Origin: Arcobacter acticola
GTDB lineage: Bacteria; Campylobacterota; Campylobacteria; Campylobacterales; Arcobacteraceae
Length of the DNA stretch: 64,000 nt
NCBI RefSeq assembly: GCF_013177675.1
Contig: NZ_CP042652.1
Coordinates: forward strand, 2,294,001 to 2,358,000
Direction of reading: 5' to 3'
The position numbers were made by a program, and so were the translations under genes. A model generated the notes under the pieces. That model was not told the origin of the DNA, made no database searches, and saw nothing but the letters and a program-made list of their open reading frames with translations. The number at the start of each line of letters is the position of its first letter. Position 1 is the stretch's first letter. Of this stretch, positions 39,188 to 49,920 are shown piece after piece.

Positions 39188-40111
39188 CTATTTTTGTAAA
39201 TTCTTATAAAACTCAACTCCACTACTGTTAACAAGAGAAATAAACTTATTTTCAAGTAAATCATTTAAGATTAATTTTGATTCTTCATCAAACATATTTT
39301 GTATATCTTCTTTAGTTAAAGGTCTTCTTTTTAACATTGACTTTATTTCATCTTTATCATAATATTGAATAGACTTTGGTCTATTTTTATATATGATATT
39401 GGTATTAATATTTTCAAATCTATCTGCAACGCTCTCTAAGAACTCATAAGAGACAGGTTTAACATCATATGCAGGCGGTCTATCAATTGTTCCTATATCA
39501 ACTCTTTTTGGATTGATTTTCTTTACTGCATCATATAGTAAAACAATTTCATCTTCTTTATCATTTAAATCTTTTACAAACAATATTTCTAATACAAAAT
39601 CATTTTTTGTCTCTATTGAAAAGTTAACCATTGAAGGAATAATTTTTTCTATTTCAACATTTTTATTTACTCTATCTAATTTTTTAAAACATTTCTCACT
39701 AACACAATCTAAAGATAATTTAACAGTATCAATTTTCAAAAGTGCATCATATATTTCTTTTTTATAAATTGTGCTTCCATTTGATAGAATCAAAGTTTTT
39801 GTATCACCTTTAATTTTATTAATTTCATCTATTAGTTCATTTAAGTTTGGATATAAAGTTGGTTCACCATTTGCTGTTAATGTAATCACATCAATTTTTG
39901 GATGTTTATCAAAACTCTCTTTTATTGCATTTATTATTTCAGTAATACTTGGATTAGTATCCATTTTATCAACTGTTTTTGCACCTTCAAGTTCACAATA
40001 TAAACAATCAAAATTGCACTGTTTTTTAGAGGGAGATAAATCTACACCTAAAGATATACCAAATCTTCGAGAAGGAATTGGTCCAAAAATAATAGAGTTT
40101 GAATATGACAT
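39188..40111 (-). CDS. Radical SAM protein (COG0731-like)
   Basis: 307 residues from ATG 40111, which has GGAAAG seven bases upstream; an ATG at 40126 would add five. N-terminal FGPIPSRRFGISLGVDLSP is followed by the 4Fe-4S motif CNFDCLYC (Cys-X3-Cys-X2-Cys), and the SAM region follows with TANGEPTLYPN. Similar proteins are annotated as uncharacterised Fe-S oxidoreductases related to wybutosine-type enzymes. Substrate unknown. Lies 54 bases downstream of hemE on the same strand. Confidence 0.82.
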   Translation of the reverse strand: MSYSNSIIFGPIPSRRFGISLGVDLSPSKKQCNFDCLYCELEGAKTVDKMDTNPSITEIINAIKESFDKHPKIDVITLTANGEPTLYPNLNELIDEINKIKGDTKTLILSNGSTIYKKEIYDALLKIDTVKLSLDCVSEKCFKKLDRVNKNVEIEKIIPSMVNFSIETKNDFVLEILFVKDLNDKEDEIVLLYDAVKKINPKRVDIGTIDRPPAYDVKPVSYEFLESVADRFENINTNIIYKNRPKSIQYYDKDEIKSMLKRRPLTKEDIQNMFDEESKLILNDLLENKFISLVNSSGVEFYKNLQK

Positions 40112-40165
40112 GATTTTTCTTTCCATAGAATAAGTAGGAGAGCTCCTACTTAATTTTTTGTTAGA

Positions 40166-41197
40166 TTATTTTTTACTTACTCTTTGACACTCTTTTACAA
40201 AGTGAATAGCATTTTCAACAGGCACATCAGGAAGAATTCCATGCCCTAAATTAAAGATATGACCTTCCCCTTGCATTATATTCTGTAAAGCTTCAACACA
40301 CATAGTTGTAGCTTCCTTTGAATATAATCTACATGGCTCCATATTTCCTTGAAGAACATATTTACTTCCAAGTTTTTCTTTTGCAAGAGCCATAGGTGTT
40401 CCCCAATCTACACCAAATACATCAAAGTTTCCATATACTTTATCTAAAAATGCTGGGATTCCTTTTGGGAACATAATAACTGGAATATGAGGATATTTTT
40501 CTTTTAAATATTCTGCAATTTCAACCATATAAGACCATGAAAATTCATCATATCTAGCTGGTTCTATTGCTGCTGCCCATGAATCAAAGATTTGAACAAC
40601 ATCTGCACCTGCAAGTATTTGTTTTTCCATATAAAACTTCACAACTTCAGTTACTTTTCTTAGTATTTTATGTAAAAGTTCAGGATTTGAATACATCATT
40701 TTTTTACAAATATTGTATGTTTTTGTCCCCTGCCCTTCAATCATATACGTAGCAAGAGTCCAAGGTGCTCCTGTAAAGCCTATAAGTGCTTTATCATCTG
40801 GTAATTGTTGTTTTAATAACTTGATTGTTTCATAAACGTAAGTTAACTTATCAGCAGCAGCCTCACCACCAAGTAATGCATCAACATCAGCTTCAGTAAC
40901 AATAGGATCTTTAAAAAGAGGACCTTCCCCTTTGATAAAATCTAAATGCATTCCCATTTCATTTGGAATTACTAAAATATCAGAAAATAAAATAGCTGCA
41001 TCAACTCCAACTATATCTAAAGGCTGAATTGTAACTTCAGCAGCAAGTTCTGGATTATGACAAAGATTTAAAAAGTTCCCAGCTTGAGCTCTTACTTTCA
41101 TATATTCAGGAAGATATCTTCCTGCTTGTCTCATCATCCATACAGGTGTATAGGGAGTTGGTTTTCTAAAACATGCATCTACAAATATTTTTGACAT
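40166..41197 (-). CDS. hemE: Uroporphyrinogen decarboxylase
   Basis: 343 residues, converts uroporphyrinogen III to coproporphyrinogen III in haem synthesis. Signature [11 protein letters not shown] near residue 24, catalytic Asp in [30 protein letters not shown] and GHGILPDVP at the end. Normal length. Follows yqhA by 75 bases. Confidence 0.96.
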   Translation of the reverse strand: MSKIFVDACFRKPTPYTPVWMMRQAGRYLPEYMKVRAQAGNFLNLCHNPELAAEVTIQPLDIVGVDAAILFSDILVIPNEMGMHLDFIKGEGPLFKDPIVTEADVDALLGGEAAADKLTYVYETIKLLKQQLPDDKALIGFTGAPWTLATYMIEGQGTKTYNICKKMMYSNPELLHKILRKVTEVVKFYMEKQILAGADVVQIFDSWAAAIEPARYDEFSWSYMVEIAEYLKEKYPHIPVIMFPKGIPAFLDKVYGNFDVFGVDWGTPMALAKEKLGSKYVLQGNMEPCRLYSKEATTMCVEALQNIMQGEGHIFNLGHGILPDVPVENAIHFVKECQRVSKK

Positions 41198-41272
41198 TTT
41201 TTATCCTTAAAATAGTCCCTATTCCAAGGGACTAATATTTATATATTTACTTTTTCAAAAGTAACAAAAAAT

Positions 41273-41785
41273 TTAATGTTTTCCTACTTTTCCTAAAAAG
41301 AAAAGTCCTGCTGATAATATTCCAATTGATAATGCAAAATAAAGCATTTGTAATGCTCCATCATAACTTGTATGTAATACCTTTTGGAAAAAACTAACAA
41401 TTAATACCATTACAATAACTTTTGCTATTTTATCTTTTAATTGATCTAAAGAGTGAATAGCTAGGATATTATTCCCTGATTTACTATTTTCAGCCGCATC
41501 AATTTTTGAAATAAATAGTTCATATAAACCAAAAGCAAAAATTAACATAACAACTGCAATCAAATATAAATCAACCGCACCAATAATTTTACTTACAATC
41601 TCTTCATGAAAATTTTCGGGATGTAAGCCATTTAAATATACATCTAATGTATAAACTAAAACTTCAAAAATATCTACTGAAGCTACAATAAAAAGTATTA
41701 TAGCTCCAATAAGCCCAAAAACGACTGGGAACAAGACAAAAAGCCTTGTTTTCCACATTGCATTTTCAAAAAATTTTTCTAACAT
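41273..41785 (-). CDS. yqhA: YqhA family (UPF0114) membrane protein
   Basis: 170 residues with about four membrane segments: RLFVLFPVVFGLIGAIILF, a segment at 70-90 (YLIAVVMLIFAFGLYELFI) and two near the C-terminus. FGLYELFISKID is the family hallmark. Function unknown. Its ATG follows the asd stop directly with no gap. Confidence 0.82.
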   Translation of the reverse strand: MLEKFFENAMWKTRLFVLFPVVFGLIGAIILFIVASVDIFEVLVYTLDVYLNGLHPENFHEEIVSKIIGAVDLYLIAVVMLIFAFGLYELFISKIDAAENSKSGNNILAIHSLDQLKDKIAKVIVMVLIVSFFQKVLHTSYDGALQMLYFALSIGILSAGLFFLGKVGKH

Positions 41786-42823
41786 TTAGATTTCATTTTC
41801 CAAAGCGATCCATTTAAGACCAATTCTTACTGCATTTGTTGCAGCTCCAACTCTTACTTGATCAGCTACGTTAAAATAATGAATTACATTTGGTGAATAA
41901 ATATCTTTTCTAATTCTTCCAACATAAGTAATATCTGTGTCAGTTGAAATAATTGGCATTGGATATCTATTATTTGCTAAGTCATCTATAACTTCAACAT
42001 TTTCAAAATTATTTAATACTTCTCTTACTTTTTCAACATCAACATCAACATTTTCATTAAATGTAACTGTTAGTGATTCACTGTGAGATCTTAAAACTGG
42101 TACTCTTACACAAGTTGCTGCAATTTGCATTTCTTTGTGCATAATTTTTTGAGTTTCTTTTACCATTTTCATCTCTTCTTTAGTAAATCCATTATCAGTG
42201 GCAACATCAATTTGAGGGATTACATTAAGTGCAATCTGATGAGGGAAAGCTTTAACATCTGATTCATCTAATTTAAATGCAAAGAATGCTTGCATTTGTT
42301 TTACAAGCTCTTCCATACCTTTTTTCCCAGCACCTGAAACTGCTTGATAAGTTGAAACATCAACTCTTTTAATTCCATATAATTCATCTAATGGTTTTAA
42401 TGATAAAACCATTTGAATAGTTGAACAATTTGGATTTGCAATAATTCCTGTTTCTCTCCATAGTTTTATATCTTCTGGATTTACTTCAGGAACAACTAAA
42501 GGAACTTTTGGGTCCATTCTAAAGTGACTTGTATTATCAATTACAACAGCACCTGCCTCAACTGCAAATTTTGCAAATTGCTCTGAAACACTTCCCCCTG
42601 CACTAAAAAATGCGATTTCCACATCATTTTCTTCAAAACAAGTTTCAGTTAATTCTAAAACTGTAATCTCTTTGTTCATAAATTCGATTTTTGAACCAGC
42701 ACTTCTTGAACTTGCTAATGGTATTAATTTATTAATAGGGAAGTTATATTCTTCTAAAACTCTAAATAACTCTTCACCAACTGCACCAGTAGCTCCAACA
42801 ACTGCAACATTAAACTTTCTCAT
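41786..42823 (-). CDS. asd: Aspartate-semialdehyde dehydrogenase
   Basis: 345 residues. Makes aspartate semialdehyde for lysine/diaminopimelate, methionine and threonine. NADP site GATGAVGEELFRVLEE (10-25), active Cys in NPNCSTIQ, substrate Arg/His region in VRVPVLRSHSE. Four bases after gyrA and directly abutting yqhA. Confidence 0.96.
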   Translation of the reverse strand: MRKFNVAVVGATGAVGEELFRVLEEYNFPINKLIPLASSRSAGSKIEFMNKEITVLELTETCFEENDVEIAFFSAGGSVSEQFAKFAVEAGAVVIDNTSHFRMDPKVPLVVPEVNPEDIKLWRETGIIANPNCSTIQMVLSLKPLDELYGIKRVDVSTYQAVSGAGKKGMEELVKQMQAFFAFKLDESDVKAFPHQIALNVIPQIDVATDNGFTKEEMKMVKETQKIMHKEMQIAATCVRVPVLRSHSESLTVTFNENVDVDVEKVREVLNNFENVEVIDDLANNRYPMPIISTDTDITYVGRIRKDIYSPNVIHYFNVADQVRVGAATNAVRIGLKWIALENEI

Positions 42824-42827
42824 TTTT

Positions 42828-45416
42828 CTACTCTTCCTCTTCTTCTAAATTATCTTTTTCTACAATATCTAACAGTGTAGATGGTTTATTTACTTCAGGA
42901 CTAACTGAAATTGATTCTAAAATTTCACCATCTTCTGTATATCTTATAATATTTCCATTTTCGTCTAATTCAATTTCTTCATCTTCTTTTGGACATTTAG
43001 CAATAGATACAACTTTATCATTTTTATCAACATTTACGATAATTACACCAGCTGTATTTCTTCCTGCTTTTCTAATTGCTTGCATATCAACTCTAATCAT
43101 TTTTCCAATTGAAGTTAATAACATTAAGTCTTGAGTATCATCTACTAGAACTTCTCCAACAACATTACCTGTTTTTGGTGATAATTTCATTGATATAACT
43201 CCAGAACCTGCTCTATTTGTAAGTCTATATTCACTTACTGTTGTTCTTTTTCCAATACCTTTTTCAGATACTGTTAATAATTCTTGTTCTTCATTACTTA
43301 CAACATCCGCATCTACAACAAAGTCAATATCATGTTTGAACTTGATACCTCTAACCCCTCTTGTGCTTCTTCCTTGATCTCTTGTTTTCTCGATTTCAAA
43401 TCTGATACATTGTCCCATACTTGTAAAAATCATTAAATATTGTGTTTCAACATCAGCAATTTTTGCAGTTACAATTTCATCTAAATCATCAAGTACAATT
43501 GCTCTTACACCATTTGATCTAATGTTAGAGAATTCACTTAATGAAGTTCTTTTAATTACACCATTTCTTGTAAAGAATACTAATGATTTTGATTCATCAA
43601 AATCAGGTGTTGGAATTATTTCCATAATTTTTTCATCAGGTCTTAAATTGATTAAGTTAACTACCGCTTTACCTTTTGCTGTTCTACTTCCTTCAGGAAT
43701 TTTGTAAACTTTCAACCAGTATAATTGTCCCATATTTGTAACAAACATCAAAGTATCGTGAGTATTACTAACAAAGAATTTCTCAATAAAGTCATCATCG
43801 TGAGTAGTAACGGCTACTTTACCTTTTCCACCACGTCTTTGTTTTTCATAAGATTTAATTGGAACTCTTTTTACATAACCATTATGAGTAATTGTAACTA
43901 CCATTGGTTCATTTGGAATTAAATCTTCAATATCGATTTCGTCATAAGAATCTTCAATATCAGTTCTTCTATCACTTGAGAATCTTTCTTGAATTTCTGT
44001 TAATTCTTCTTTGATAATCTCATTTAATTTATCTTCAGATTTTAAAATAGATTCAAGTTCAGCAATTAATATCATTAATTCTTGATATTCAGCTTCTAAT
44101 TTATCCCTTTGAAGACCTGTTAATCTTCCTAATCTCATATCTAAAATAGCTTGAGATTGAATAGGACTTAATCCAAATCTGTTTTGTAAACTATCTTTTG
44201 CTTCTTGATCATTAGCACTTGCTCGAATGATTTTTACAACTTCATCGATATTATCTAAGGCAATTTTTAAACCTTCTAAAATATGGGCTCTAGCTTTCGC
44301 TTTTTCTAAATCAAAAATTGTTCTTCTAATAATTACAGTTTTTCTATGAGATAAGAAAATATTTAATAATTGTGGTAAATTAAATACTTTTGGTTCTTTG
44401 TTATAAACAGCTAATAAAATAATACCAAATGTGGTTTCCATAGGTGTTGATTTGTATAAGTTATTTAATACTATTTCACTCATAGCATCTTTTTTAAGCT
44501 CAATTACAACTCTGATACCTTCTCTATCTGACTCATCTCTAACTTCAGAAATACCATCGATTTGCTTATCTTTTGCAAGAGTTGCAATAAGTTCTATTAA
44601 TCTTGATTTATTAACTTGATAAGGTAATTCATCAAGAACAATAATCTCTTTTTTCCCTCTTGTTTCAATATGATGTTTAGCTCTTATTCTTACTCGACCT
44701 CGACCTGTATTATAAGCATCAATAATTCCACGTCTTCCAAAGATTGTTCCACCTGTTGGAAAATCTGGTCCTTTAATAAATTGCATTAATTCATCTGCTG
44801 TAACATCTGGATTATCAATCGTATATAAAACAGCTTCTAAAAGCTCATTTATATTATGTGGAGGAATTTTTGTAGCCATACCAACAGCGATTCCTTCACT
44901 TCCATTTAATAAAAGGGTTGGTACACGAGTAGGAAGAACAGATGGTTCTTTCATTGTATCATCGTAGTTAGGAGTAAAATTAACTGTATCTTTATCTAAA
45001 TCTCTTAGTACCTCTTCAGCTATTTTTGTCATTCTAGCTTCTGTATATCTCATAGCAGCTGCACTATCACCATCAATAGAACCGAAGTTTCCTTGACCAT
45101 CTACTAATGGAGCTCTCATTGAGAATGTTTGAGCCATTCTAACTAAAGCATCATAAACAGAAGTATCCCCGTGTGGGTGGTACTTACCAATAACATCTCC
45201 AACAATTCTTGCTGATTTCTTGTAAGCTGATTTTGAAGTAATATTCAAATCATGCATTGCAAATAGAATTCTTCTATGCACAGGCTTTAAACCATCTTTT
45301 GCATCTGGTAATGCACGACCAATAATAACACTCATAGAGTAATCTAAATACGAAGCTTTAACTGAGTTCTCAATATTTATGTCTATAATATCTTGATTTT
45401 CGAAAAGGTTTTCCAT
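42828..45416 (-). CDS. gyrA: DNA gyrase subunit A
   Basis: 862 residues. Catalytic Tyr124 in [11 protein letters not shown]; quinolone-determining region [17 protein letters not shown] with Thr85 and Asp89, the residues normally found in susceptible Campylobacter-type GyrA. The GyrA box QRRGGKG lies at the start of the C-terminal beta-pinwheel, and the tail is acidic (EEEEE end). Opens the gyrA-asd-yqhA group. Confidence 0.97.
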   Translation of the reverse strand: MENLFENQDIIDINIENSVKASYLDYSMSVIIGRALPDAKDGLKPVHRRILFAMHDLNITSKSAYKKSARIVGDVIGKYHPHGDTSVYDALVRMAQTFSMRAPLVDGQGNFGSIDGDSAAAMRYTEARMTKIAEEVLRDLDKDTVNFTPNYDDTMKEPSVLPTRVPTLLLNGSEGIAVGMATKIPPHNINELLEAVLYTIDNPDVTADELMQFIKGPDFPTGGTIFGRRGIIDAYNTGRGRVRIRAKHHIETRGKKEIIVLDELPYQVNKSRLIELIATLAKDKQIDGISEVRDESDREGIRVVIELKKDAMSEIVLNNLYKSTPMETTFGIILLAVYNKEPKVFNLPQLLNIFLSHRKTVIIRRTIFDLEKAKARAHILEGLKIALDNIDEVVKIIRASANDQEAKDSLQNRFGLSPIQSQAILDMRLGRLTGLQRDKLEAEYQELMILIAELESILKSEDKLNEIIKEELTEIQERFSSDRRTDIEDSYDEIDIEDLIPNEPMVVTITHNGYVKRVPIKSYEKQRRGGKGKVAVTTHDDDFIEKFFVSNTHDTLMFVTNMGQLYWLKVYKIPEGSRTAKGKAVVNLINLRPDEKIMEIIPTPDFDESKSLVFFTRNGVIKRTSLSEFSNIRSNGVRAIVLDDLDEIVTAKIADVETQYLMIFTSMGQCIRFEIEKTRDQGRSTRGVRGIKFKHDIDFVVDADVVSNEEQELLTVSEKGIGKRTTVSEYRLTNRAGSGVISMKLSPKTGNVVGEVLVDDTQDLMLLTSIGKMIRVDMQAIRKAGRNTAGVIIVNVDKNDKVVSIAKCPKEDEEIELDENGNIIRYTEDGEILESISVSPEVNKPSTLLDIVEKDNLEEEEE

Positions 45417-45502
45417 AAAAAAAGGCCTTTGTAATATAAAATTGTATTATTTTATCTAAAAAGGACTTAGTATAAGTTGTAATAGATTTTTTTACTAAAA
45501 AA

Positions 45503-45534
45503 AAAGGGATAAAAGTCGAAACTTTTATCCCTTT
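45503..45534 (-). terminator. Terminator after the DUF465 gene
   Basis: AAAGGGATAAAAGT, loop read TTCG on the minus strand, ACTTTTATCCCTTT: a perfect 14-bp stem with a UUCG tetraloop and a T run after it. Confidence 0.9.
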
Positions 45535-45560
45535 ATATGAACTTTATTTGAAAATTAGTT

Positions 45561-45770
45561 TTATGCTTTGTAATTAACTAATATAGAATAAATTTCATCT
45601 TTTAATTTTAACTTTTCTTTTTTCTTAGATTCAATTTCAAACTGATCTGCGTGAGATTTCTCAAGTTTTGCAATTGAGTCATCTAAAGCATTATGTGCTT
45701 CAAAAAGTTTATGGAAATGCCCATCTTTTTGTTTTAGTTCTGTGATTAGATCTCTATATTCATGAAACAT
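45561..45770 (-). CDS. DUF465 (YdcH-like) small coiled protein
   Basis: 69 residues, wholly helical, with the family pattern LITELKQKDGHFHKLFEAHN, DDSIAKLEK and KKEKLKLKDEIYSIL. Function unknown. Single gene with its own UUCG-loop terminator, 71 bases downstream of argJ. Confidence 0.85.
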   Translation of the reverse strand: MFHEYRDLITELKQKDGHFHKLFEAHNALDDSIAKLEKSHADQFEIESKKKEKLKLKDEIYSILVNYKA

Positions 45771-45841
45771 TTTACATCCTGTTAATTTAATTTAGTCTTA
45801 TTATACTCTTGGACTACTTAATATTTTATAAAATTATTAAA

Positions 45842-47032
45842 TTAACTTCGATAGTCCGCATTAATTTTCACATACTCATAACCTAAGTCACAACCGTATG
45901 CTGTAAATTTTCCATCACCTAAACCAATATCACAAATTATTTTGTATTTATCTTTTTTAAGAACTTCACCAGCTTGTGCTTCAGTGTTTGCATCAAAACA
46001 AATTTCACCTTTATTAAATACAACAACATCATTATAAGATATAACTAGTTTTTCATCATCACAATCAATTCTTGAAGCACCAATTGTTGAAGCTATTCTT
46101 CCAAAATTTGGATCTTCTCCAAAAAGTGCTGTTTTTACTAGTAATGAATTAGATAGTGCTTTTGCAGCAATCATAGCTTGCTCATTTGTAGCTGCGTTTA
46201 TAACTTCAAAAGCAGCTACTTTATTTGCACCTTCACCATCTGCTACCATTAACATAGCCATATCAAACATTACTAATCTTAGAACTTCTGCAAATGCTTC
46301 TTTATCATATGCATTTGAGTTTCCATTAGCTAAAACCATAACTGTATCATTTGTTGAAGTATCACCATCAACTGATATTGCATTAAAAGTTGTTTCACTA
46401 TTTATTTTTAAAGCTTCCATAATATCAGAATAAGGAGCAGCTGCATCTGTACAAATAAAACAAAGCATAGTTGCAAGATTTGGGTTTATCATTCCAGCAC
46501 CTTTTGCAACTGCACCTATTTTGAATGAGCTTCCATTTTCAAGTTTTACTTCATACATACAAGATTTAGCATAGGCATCAGTTGTCATAATTGCTTTTGA
46601 AAGATTTTCCCCACTTTTTGCACTTAAGTTAAATCTTTTCGCACCTGCAACTAATTTTTCTATAGGTAATCTGTTTCCAATTACACCTGTTGAACTCATA
46701 ATTGGATTTACCAATTTCAAAGAGCCAAAATCTAATTGAGAAAATAAAGTATCAATATCAGCAATACCTTTTCTTCCTGTTAATGCATTTGCATTTTTAG
46801 AATTGATTAAAACAAAATTTGTTTTAAAATCTTCGTCATATTGTAAAAAATGCTTTAAAGGAGCAGCTTGAAATTTATTTTCTGTAAAAATAGCAGCAAC
46901 AGTACAAGGTTTATCACTATAAATAAATCCTAAATCATTATTTCCATTTGGCTTAAGTCCAGCATGAATTCCATCACAATAAAATCCATCTATTTGATCA
47001 AAGTAACCTTTAATTGGCAAAATTGTAAACAT
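45842..47032 (-). CDS. argJ: Glutamate N-acetyltransferase / ornithine acetyltransferase
   Basis: 396 residues. Cyclic arginine synthesis, moving acetyl from N-acetylornithine to glutamate; whether it also uses acetyl-CoA is not decided. The self-cleavage motif is MTTDAYAK, giving alpha and beta chains, preceded by STGVIGNRLPI. GDGKFTAYGCDLGYEYVKIN at the end is typical. Two bases after the channel gene. Confidence 0.94.
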   Translation of the reverse strand: MFTILPIKGYFDQIDGFYCDGIHAGLKPNGNNDLGFIYSDKPCTVAAIFTENKFQAAPLKHFLQYDEDFKTNFVLINSKNANALTGRKGIADIDTLFSQLDFGSLKLVNPIMSSTGVIGNRLPIEKLVAGAKRFNLSAKSGENLSKAIMTTDAYAKSCMYEVKLENGSSFKIGAVAKGAGMINPNLATMLCFICTDAAAPYSDIMEALKINSETTFNAISVDGDTSTNDTVMVLANGNSNAYDKEAFAEVLRLVMFDMAMLMVADGEGANKVAAFEVINAATNEQAMIAAKALSNSLLVKTALFGEDPNFGRIASTIGASRIDCDDEKLVISYNDVVVFNKGEICFDANTEAQAGEVLKKDKYKIICDIGLGDGKFTAYGCDLGYEYVKINADYRS

Positions 47033-47034
47033 TT

Positions 47035-48162
47035 TTATATATCCTCTGGTTGTTTAGTTAAATTTATAATTCTTTTAGCTCTAGCAATACCTTTTTGCGA
47101 TCCAACTAACAATAACTTGCAATTTGCATTTATTGACATTGTTCCCTTTGGCATTTGAATAAACTTGCCTTTTTCTTCTGTAATTCCTATAATTGAAACT
47201 TTCAATCTATCTCTTAAATGTAAATCTTTTATTTCTCTATTTACTGTCCACGATTGTTCATCAACAAATACTTCTTCCATATCAATAGGAGTATCTCTTT
47301 TATATAAAAATTCATCTAAAACATTTTCCATATCAGGTCTTATTGCCATTGCACTTACTCTTTTTGCCATAAGTGATGGAGTTGCAACAACTTTGTCAGC
47401 TCCAAGTTTCATAAGTCTGATTTTTTCATTTTGTGTTTCTGCATTTGAAATAATTAAAAAAGGACTTCTACCTAACTCTTTTTCATAAAGTCTTACAGAT
47501 GCTATTAATGTAATATTATCTGAAATATTTTTTGATAAAGATATTGCACCTTTAGCAGAAGATAAATGTGACTTCAAAAAAGCCGTTTCTTTATAGGGTT
47601 CATCTTTTACATAATATGGATAGCCATTTTCTTTTGCAATTTCTTCAATTTCTTCAGATGGGTCAACAACTACAAATGGAATATGATTTTCCCTAAATTG
47701 TTTAGCTAATTGTGCAGTATATTCATTATGATAAAAAATTACAAAATGTCTTCTTAGTCTTGCTATTTTATAAAGCATTTTTCTTTCCTTTAGTAATTCA
47801 CGCAAAGGTCCATTTGAAATAACATCGATTACAATACCTACAGCGAAAATTAAACTCGCAAACCCAGCTAACATTAACCATACAGTAAATACTATTGTTT
47901 CATTTTTAAAATTTGATTCGTTTAATGCCCCAAATCCCGTATTTGTAAGTGTATATGCTGATTGAAAAATTGCATGCATTATTGTGTAGTCTTCAAGATA
48001 AACATATCCTAAAGTCCCTATCATCATAACAATTTGAATTAATATTAAGGGTAACCTTAAAGGTTTAAGTTGTGAGTATATTAGTGGATTTAAATCGTAT
48101 TGAGGTTTGACTGTTCTAATTTCCCAGCCGATGGCCCTCTTCACCCTAGTAAAGATGCTCAT
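47035..48162 (-). CDS. Potassium-channel-like protein with TrkA/RCK domains
   Basis: 375 residues. Two membrane helices (about 36-56 and 90-112) flank a pore loop with filter-like TLTNTGFG (71-78). A TrkA-N-like domain follows (about 135-260), then a TrkA-C-like domain ending LLLVGSQKGIARAK. The nucleotide-binding GxGxxG expected after HFVIF is replaced by YHNEYT, so NAD or nucleotide binding may be lost. Likely a gated K+ channel of the inner membrane. Lies between rpmB and argJ with short gaps. Confidence 0.75.
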   Translation of the reverse strand: MSIFTRVKRAIGWEIRTVKPQYDLNPLIYSQLKPLRLPLILIQIVMMIGTLGYVYLEDYTIMHAIFQSAYTLTNTGFGALNESNFKNETIVFTVWLMLAGFASLIFAVGIVIDVISNGPLRELLKERKMLYKIARLRRHFVIFYHNEYTAQLAKQFRENHIPFVVVDPSEEIEEIAKENGYPYYVKDEPYKETAFLKSHLSSAKGAISLSKNISDNITLIASVRLYEKELGRSPFLIISNAETQNEKIRLMKLGADKVVATPSLMAKRVSAMAIRPDMENVLDEFLYKRDTPIDMEEVFVDEQSWTVNREIKDLHLRDRLKVSIIGITEEKGKFIQMPKGTMSINANCKLLLVGSQKGIARAKRIINLTKQPEDI

Positions 48163-48185
48163 GAAAGCACTTTTCTAGCGCCTTC

Positions 48186-48374
48186 TTATGAGTGTTTTTT
48201 AAGAGTTCTTAACTCTTTTGCAGAAACTTTTAATTTAGTTGTAGTTCCATCTTCTAATGTAACTCTAACTGTTCTAATGTTTGGTAAAAATCTTCTTTTT
48301 GTTCTGTTTTTAGCATGACTTACGTTGTTTCCAGACATAGGTCCTTTTCCTGAAATTGCACATCTTCTTGACAT
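48186..48374 (-). CDS. rpmB: 50S ribosomal protein L28
   Basis: 62 residues. Starts [20 protein letters not shown] and is basic throughout; the [24 protein letters not shown] pattern of L28 is visible. First gene of the rpmB-channel-argJ group. Confidence 0.95.
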   Translation of the reverse strand: MSRRCAISGKGPMSGNNVSHAKNRTKRRFLPNIRTVRVTLEDGTTTKLKVSAKELRTLKKHS

Positions 48375-48436
48375 TTTGTCTTCCTTCTGTAGTGAAAAAT
48401 ATTTGCGTATTCTACCTTAATTTTCTTAAGTTTAAT

Positions 48437-49321
48437 TTAAATATTGTCTATTATTGCATTAAATTTCAATAAATTATTTGCTAAACTAAACTCTGATGCA
48501 AGTTTTCTATTCTCTTTTTTAATTAATTTAAGGTCATCTTTCCCTTTTAATACGGCATCTAATTTGAAACTCATGCTTGAATCACTAGGTGAATCCATCG
48601 AAGCAAACACATCAACAATCTCTTTTGCATCGTTATTAATACTCAAAAATACGGCACATCTACAAAACATTGCTTTTATTACATTGCTAGCAAAAGTTTT
48701 ATTATATGTAGGCAAGATAAATATATCTGAAGCCAAAAACAAGTCATCCATATTTTTATAATCTTCTAATAGAATTATTTTATCTTGGAGATTTTGATAT
48801 TTTGGAATTTGAAATTGCAATGTTCTTATTTGTTGTTTTTCACCTGCAACTATAACTTTAAAGTTTTCATATGAAATTGATGAGCATATATCTAAGAATT
48901 CTTTTATACCAGAAGATTTGAAATTTTTTGCAGTAAATAAGATAATCTTATTTTTTACATCAATTTGTAATTCTTCACAAAGTTTTTCTTTTACATCTTT
49001 GTTTTTTTTATACTCAAGATCAACACTTGGATATATTACCTTTACTTTTTCATGAGAAATCTTTGTTTTTGCTATGATTTCATTCATAGATGAAAAACAA
49101 TTAGCAATTGTCATTTTTGCATTTAATATATTTTCAATTGAATTTTCATCTAAACTACCACTATGAAAATATACATCTGCATACTTTTTCTTTGAGAAAA
49201 ATTTTGAAAAGAAGTTTCCTTCTCTTAAAACCTCAATATTATCTTGATGTGATAACTTATCAATTAGGATATTCTTTGTTTTGTATGATATTGTTGTTTT
49301 ATGGTTCATATTTATCTTCAC
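48437..49321 (-). CDS. Glycosyltransferase, family 4-like
   Basis: 294 residues. The C-terminal GT-B half is seen as IILFTAKNFKSSGIKEFLDI and the nucleotide-sugar site DIFILPTYNKTFASNVIKAM; the N-terminal half is shorter than usual. Probably adds a core sugar to LOS. A second Met at residue 5 is an alternative start. Divergent from the heptose genes across 68 bases. Confidence 0.72.
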   Translation of the reverse strand: MKINMNHKTTISYKTKNILIDKLSHQDNIEVLREGNFFSKFFSKKKYADVYFHSGSLDENSIENILNAKMTIANCFSSMNEIIAKTKISHEKVKVIYPSVDLEYKKNKDVKEKLCEELQIDVKNKIILFTAKNFKSSGIKEFLDICSSISYENFKVIVAGEKQQIRTLQFQIPKYQNLQDKIILLEDYKNMDDLFLASDIFILPTYNKTFASNVIKAMFCRCAVFLSINNDAKEIVDVFASMDSPSDSSMSFKLDAVLKGKDDLKLIKKENRKLASEFSLANNLLKFNAIIDNI

Positions 49322-49392
49322 TTTAAATTTTGTTATTATACTTAAAAGTGCTTTATGATAATATTTAAAGACTAATAAGAAAAGGATACATT

Positions 49393-49920
49393 ATTTCAAA
49401 CTTAACAAAAAAAATTATATTTCTTGATAGAGATGGTGTTATAAACTATGACCATGGATACGTTGGAGAAATAGAAAAGTTTGAATTTATAGATGGTGTA
49501 TTTGAAGCTTGTAATCATTTTTCTAAACTTGGATATGAAATAATTGTAATTACGAATCAATCAGGAATAGGAAGAGGCTATTATTCAGAAGAAGATTTTA
49601 TAAATCTTACAAATTGGATGAAAGATGAATTCAAAAAAAATGGTATAAATATCTTAAAAGTTTATTATTGCCCTCACTCACCTGATAAAGATTGTGAATG
49701 TAGAAAACCAAAAATAGGAATGATTACTCAAGCAATTAATGATTTTAATATTGACTTAGAAAAATCTTGGTTAATTGGAGATAAAATTTCAGATATACAA
49801 ACAGCTGTAAATGCGAATATAAAAAACACTATTTTGATAAAAGAAGACAAGAAAATTGCTTCATTTACTGCTAATAGCTTATTTCACACAATAAATATAA
49901 TTAAAAAACAAGGTAAATAA
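49393..49920 (+). CDS. gmhB: D-glycero-D-manno-heptose-1,7-bisphosphate phosphatase
   Basis: 175 residues if translation begins at ATT 49393. HAD motif FLDRDGVIN with Asp12 and Asp14, ITNQSGIGRG, the zinc loop CPHSPDKDCECRKPK and GDKISDIQTA identify GmhB. The first ATG is inside the gene (49618), past the catalytic motif. An in-frame TAA at 49366-49368 limits the start; codons between contain no ATG, GTG or TTG. AAGGA (49382-49386) is six bases before the ATT. The stop shares its last base with hldD. Removes the 7-phosphate in ADP-heptose synthesis. Confidence 0.85.
   Translation: MSNLTKKIIFLDRDGVINYDHGYVGEIEKFEFIDGVFEACNHFSKLGYEIIVITNQSGIGRGYYSEEDFINLTNWMKDEFKKNGINILKVYYCPHSPDKDCECRKPKIGMITQAINDFNIDLEKSWLIGDKISDIQTAVNANIKNTILIKEDKKIASFTANSLFHTINIIKKQGK

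Noticed and set aside
42828-45416. Fluoroquinolone-resistance change in gyrA
   Set aside because: Thr85 and Asp89 in the quinolone region are the usual susceptible residues for this group.
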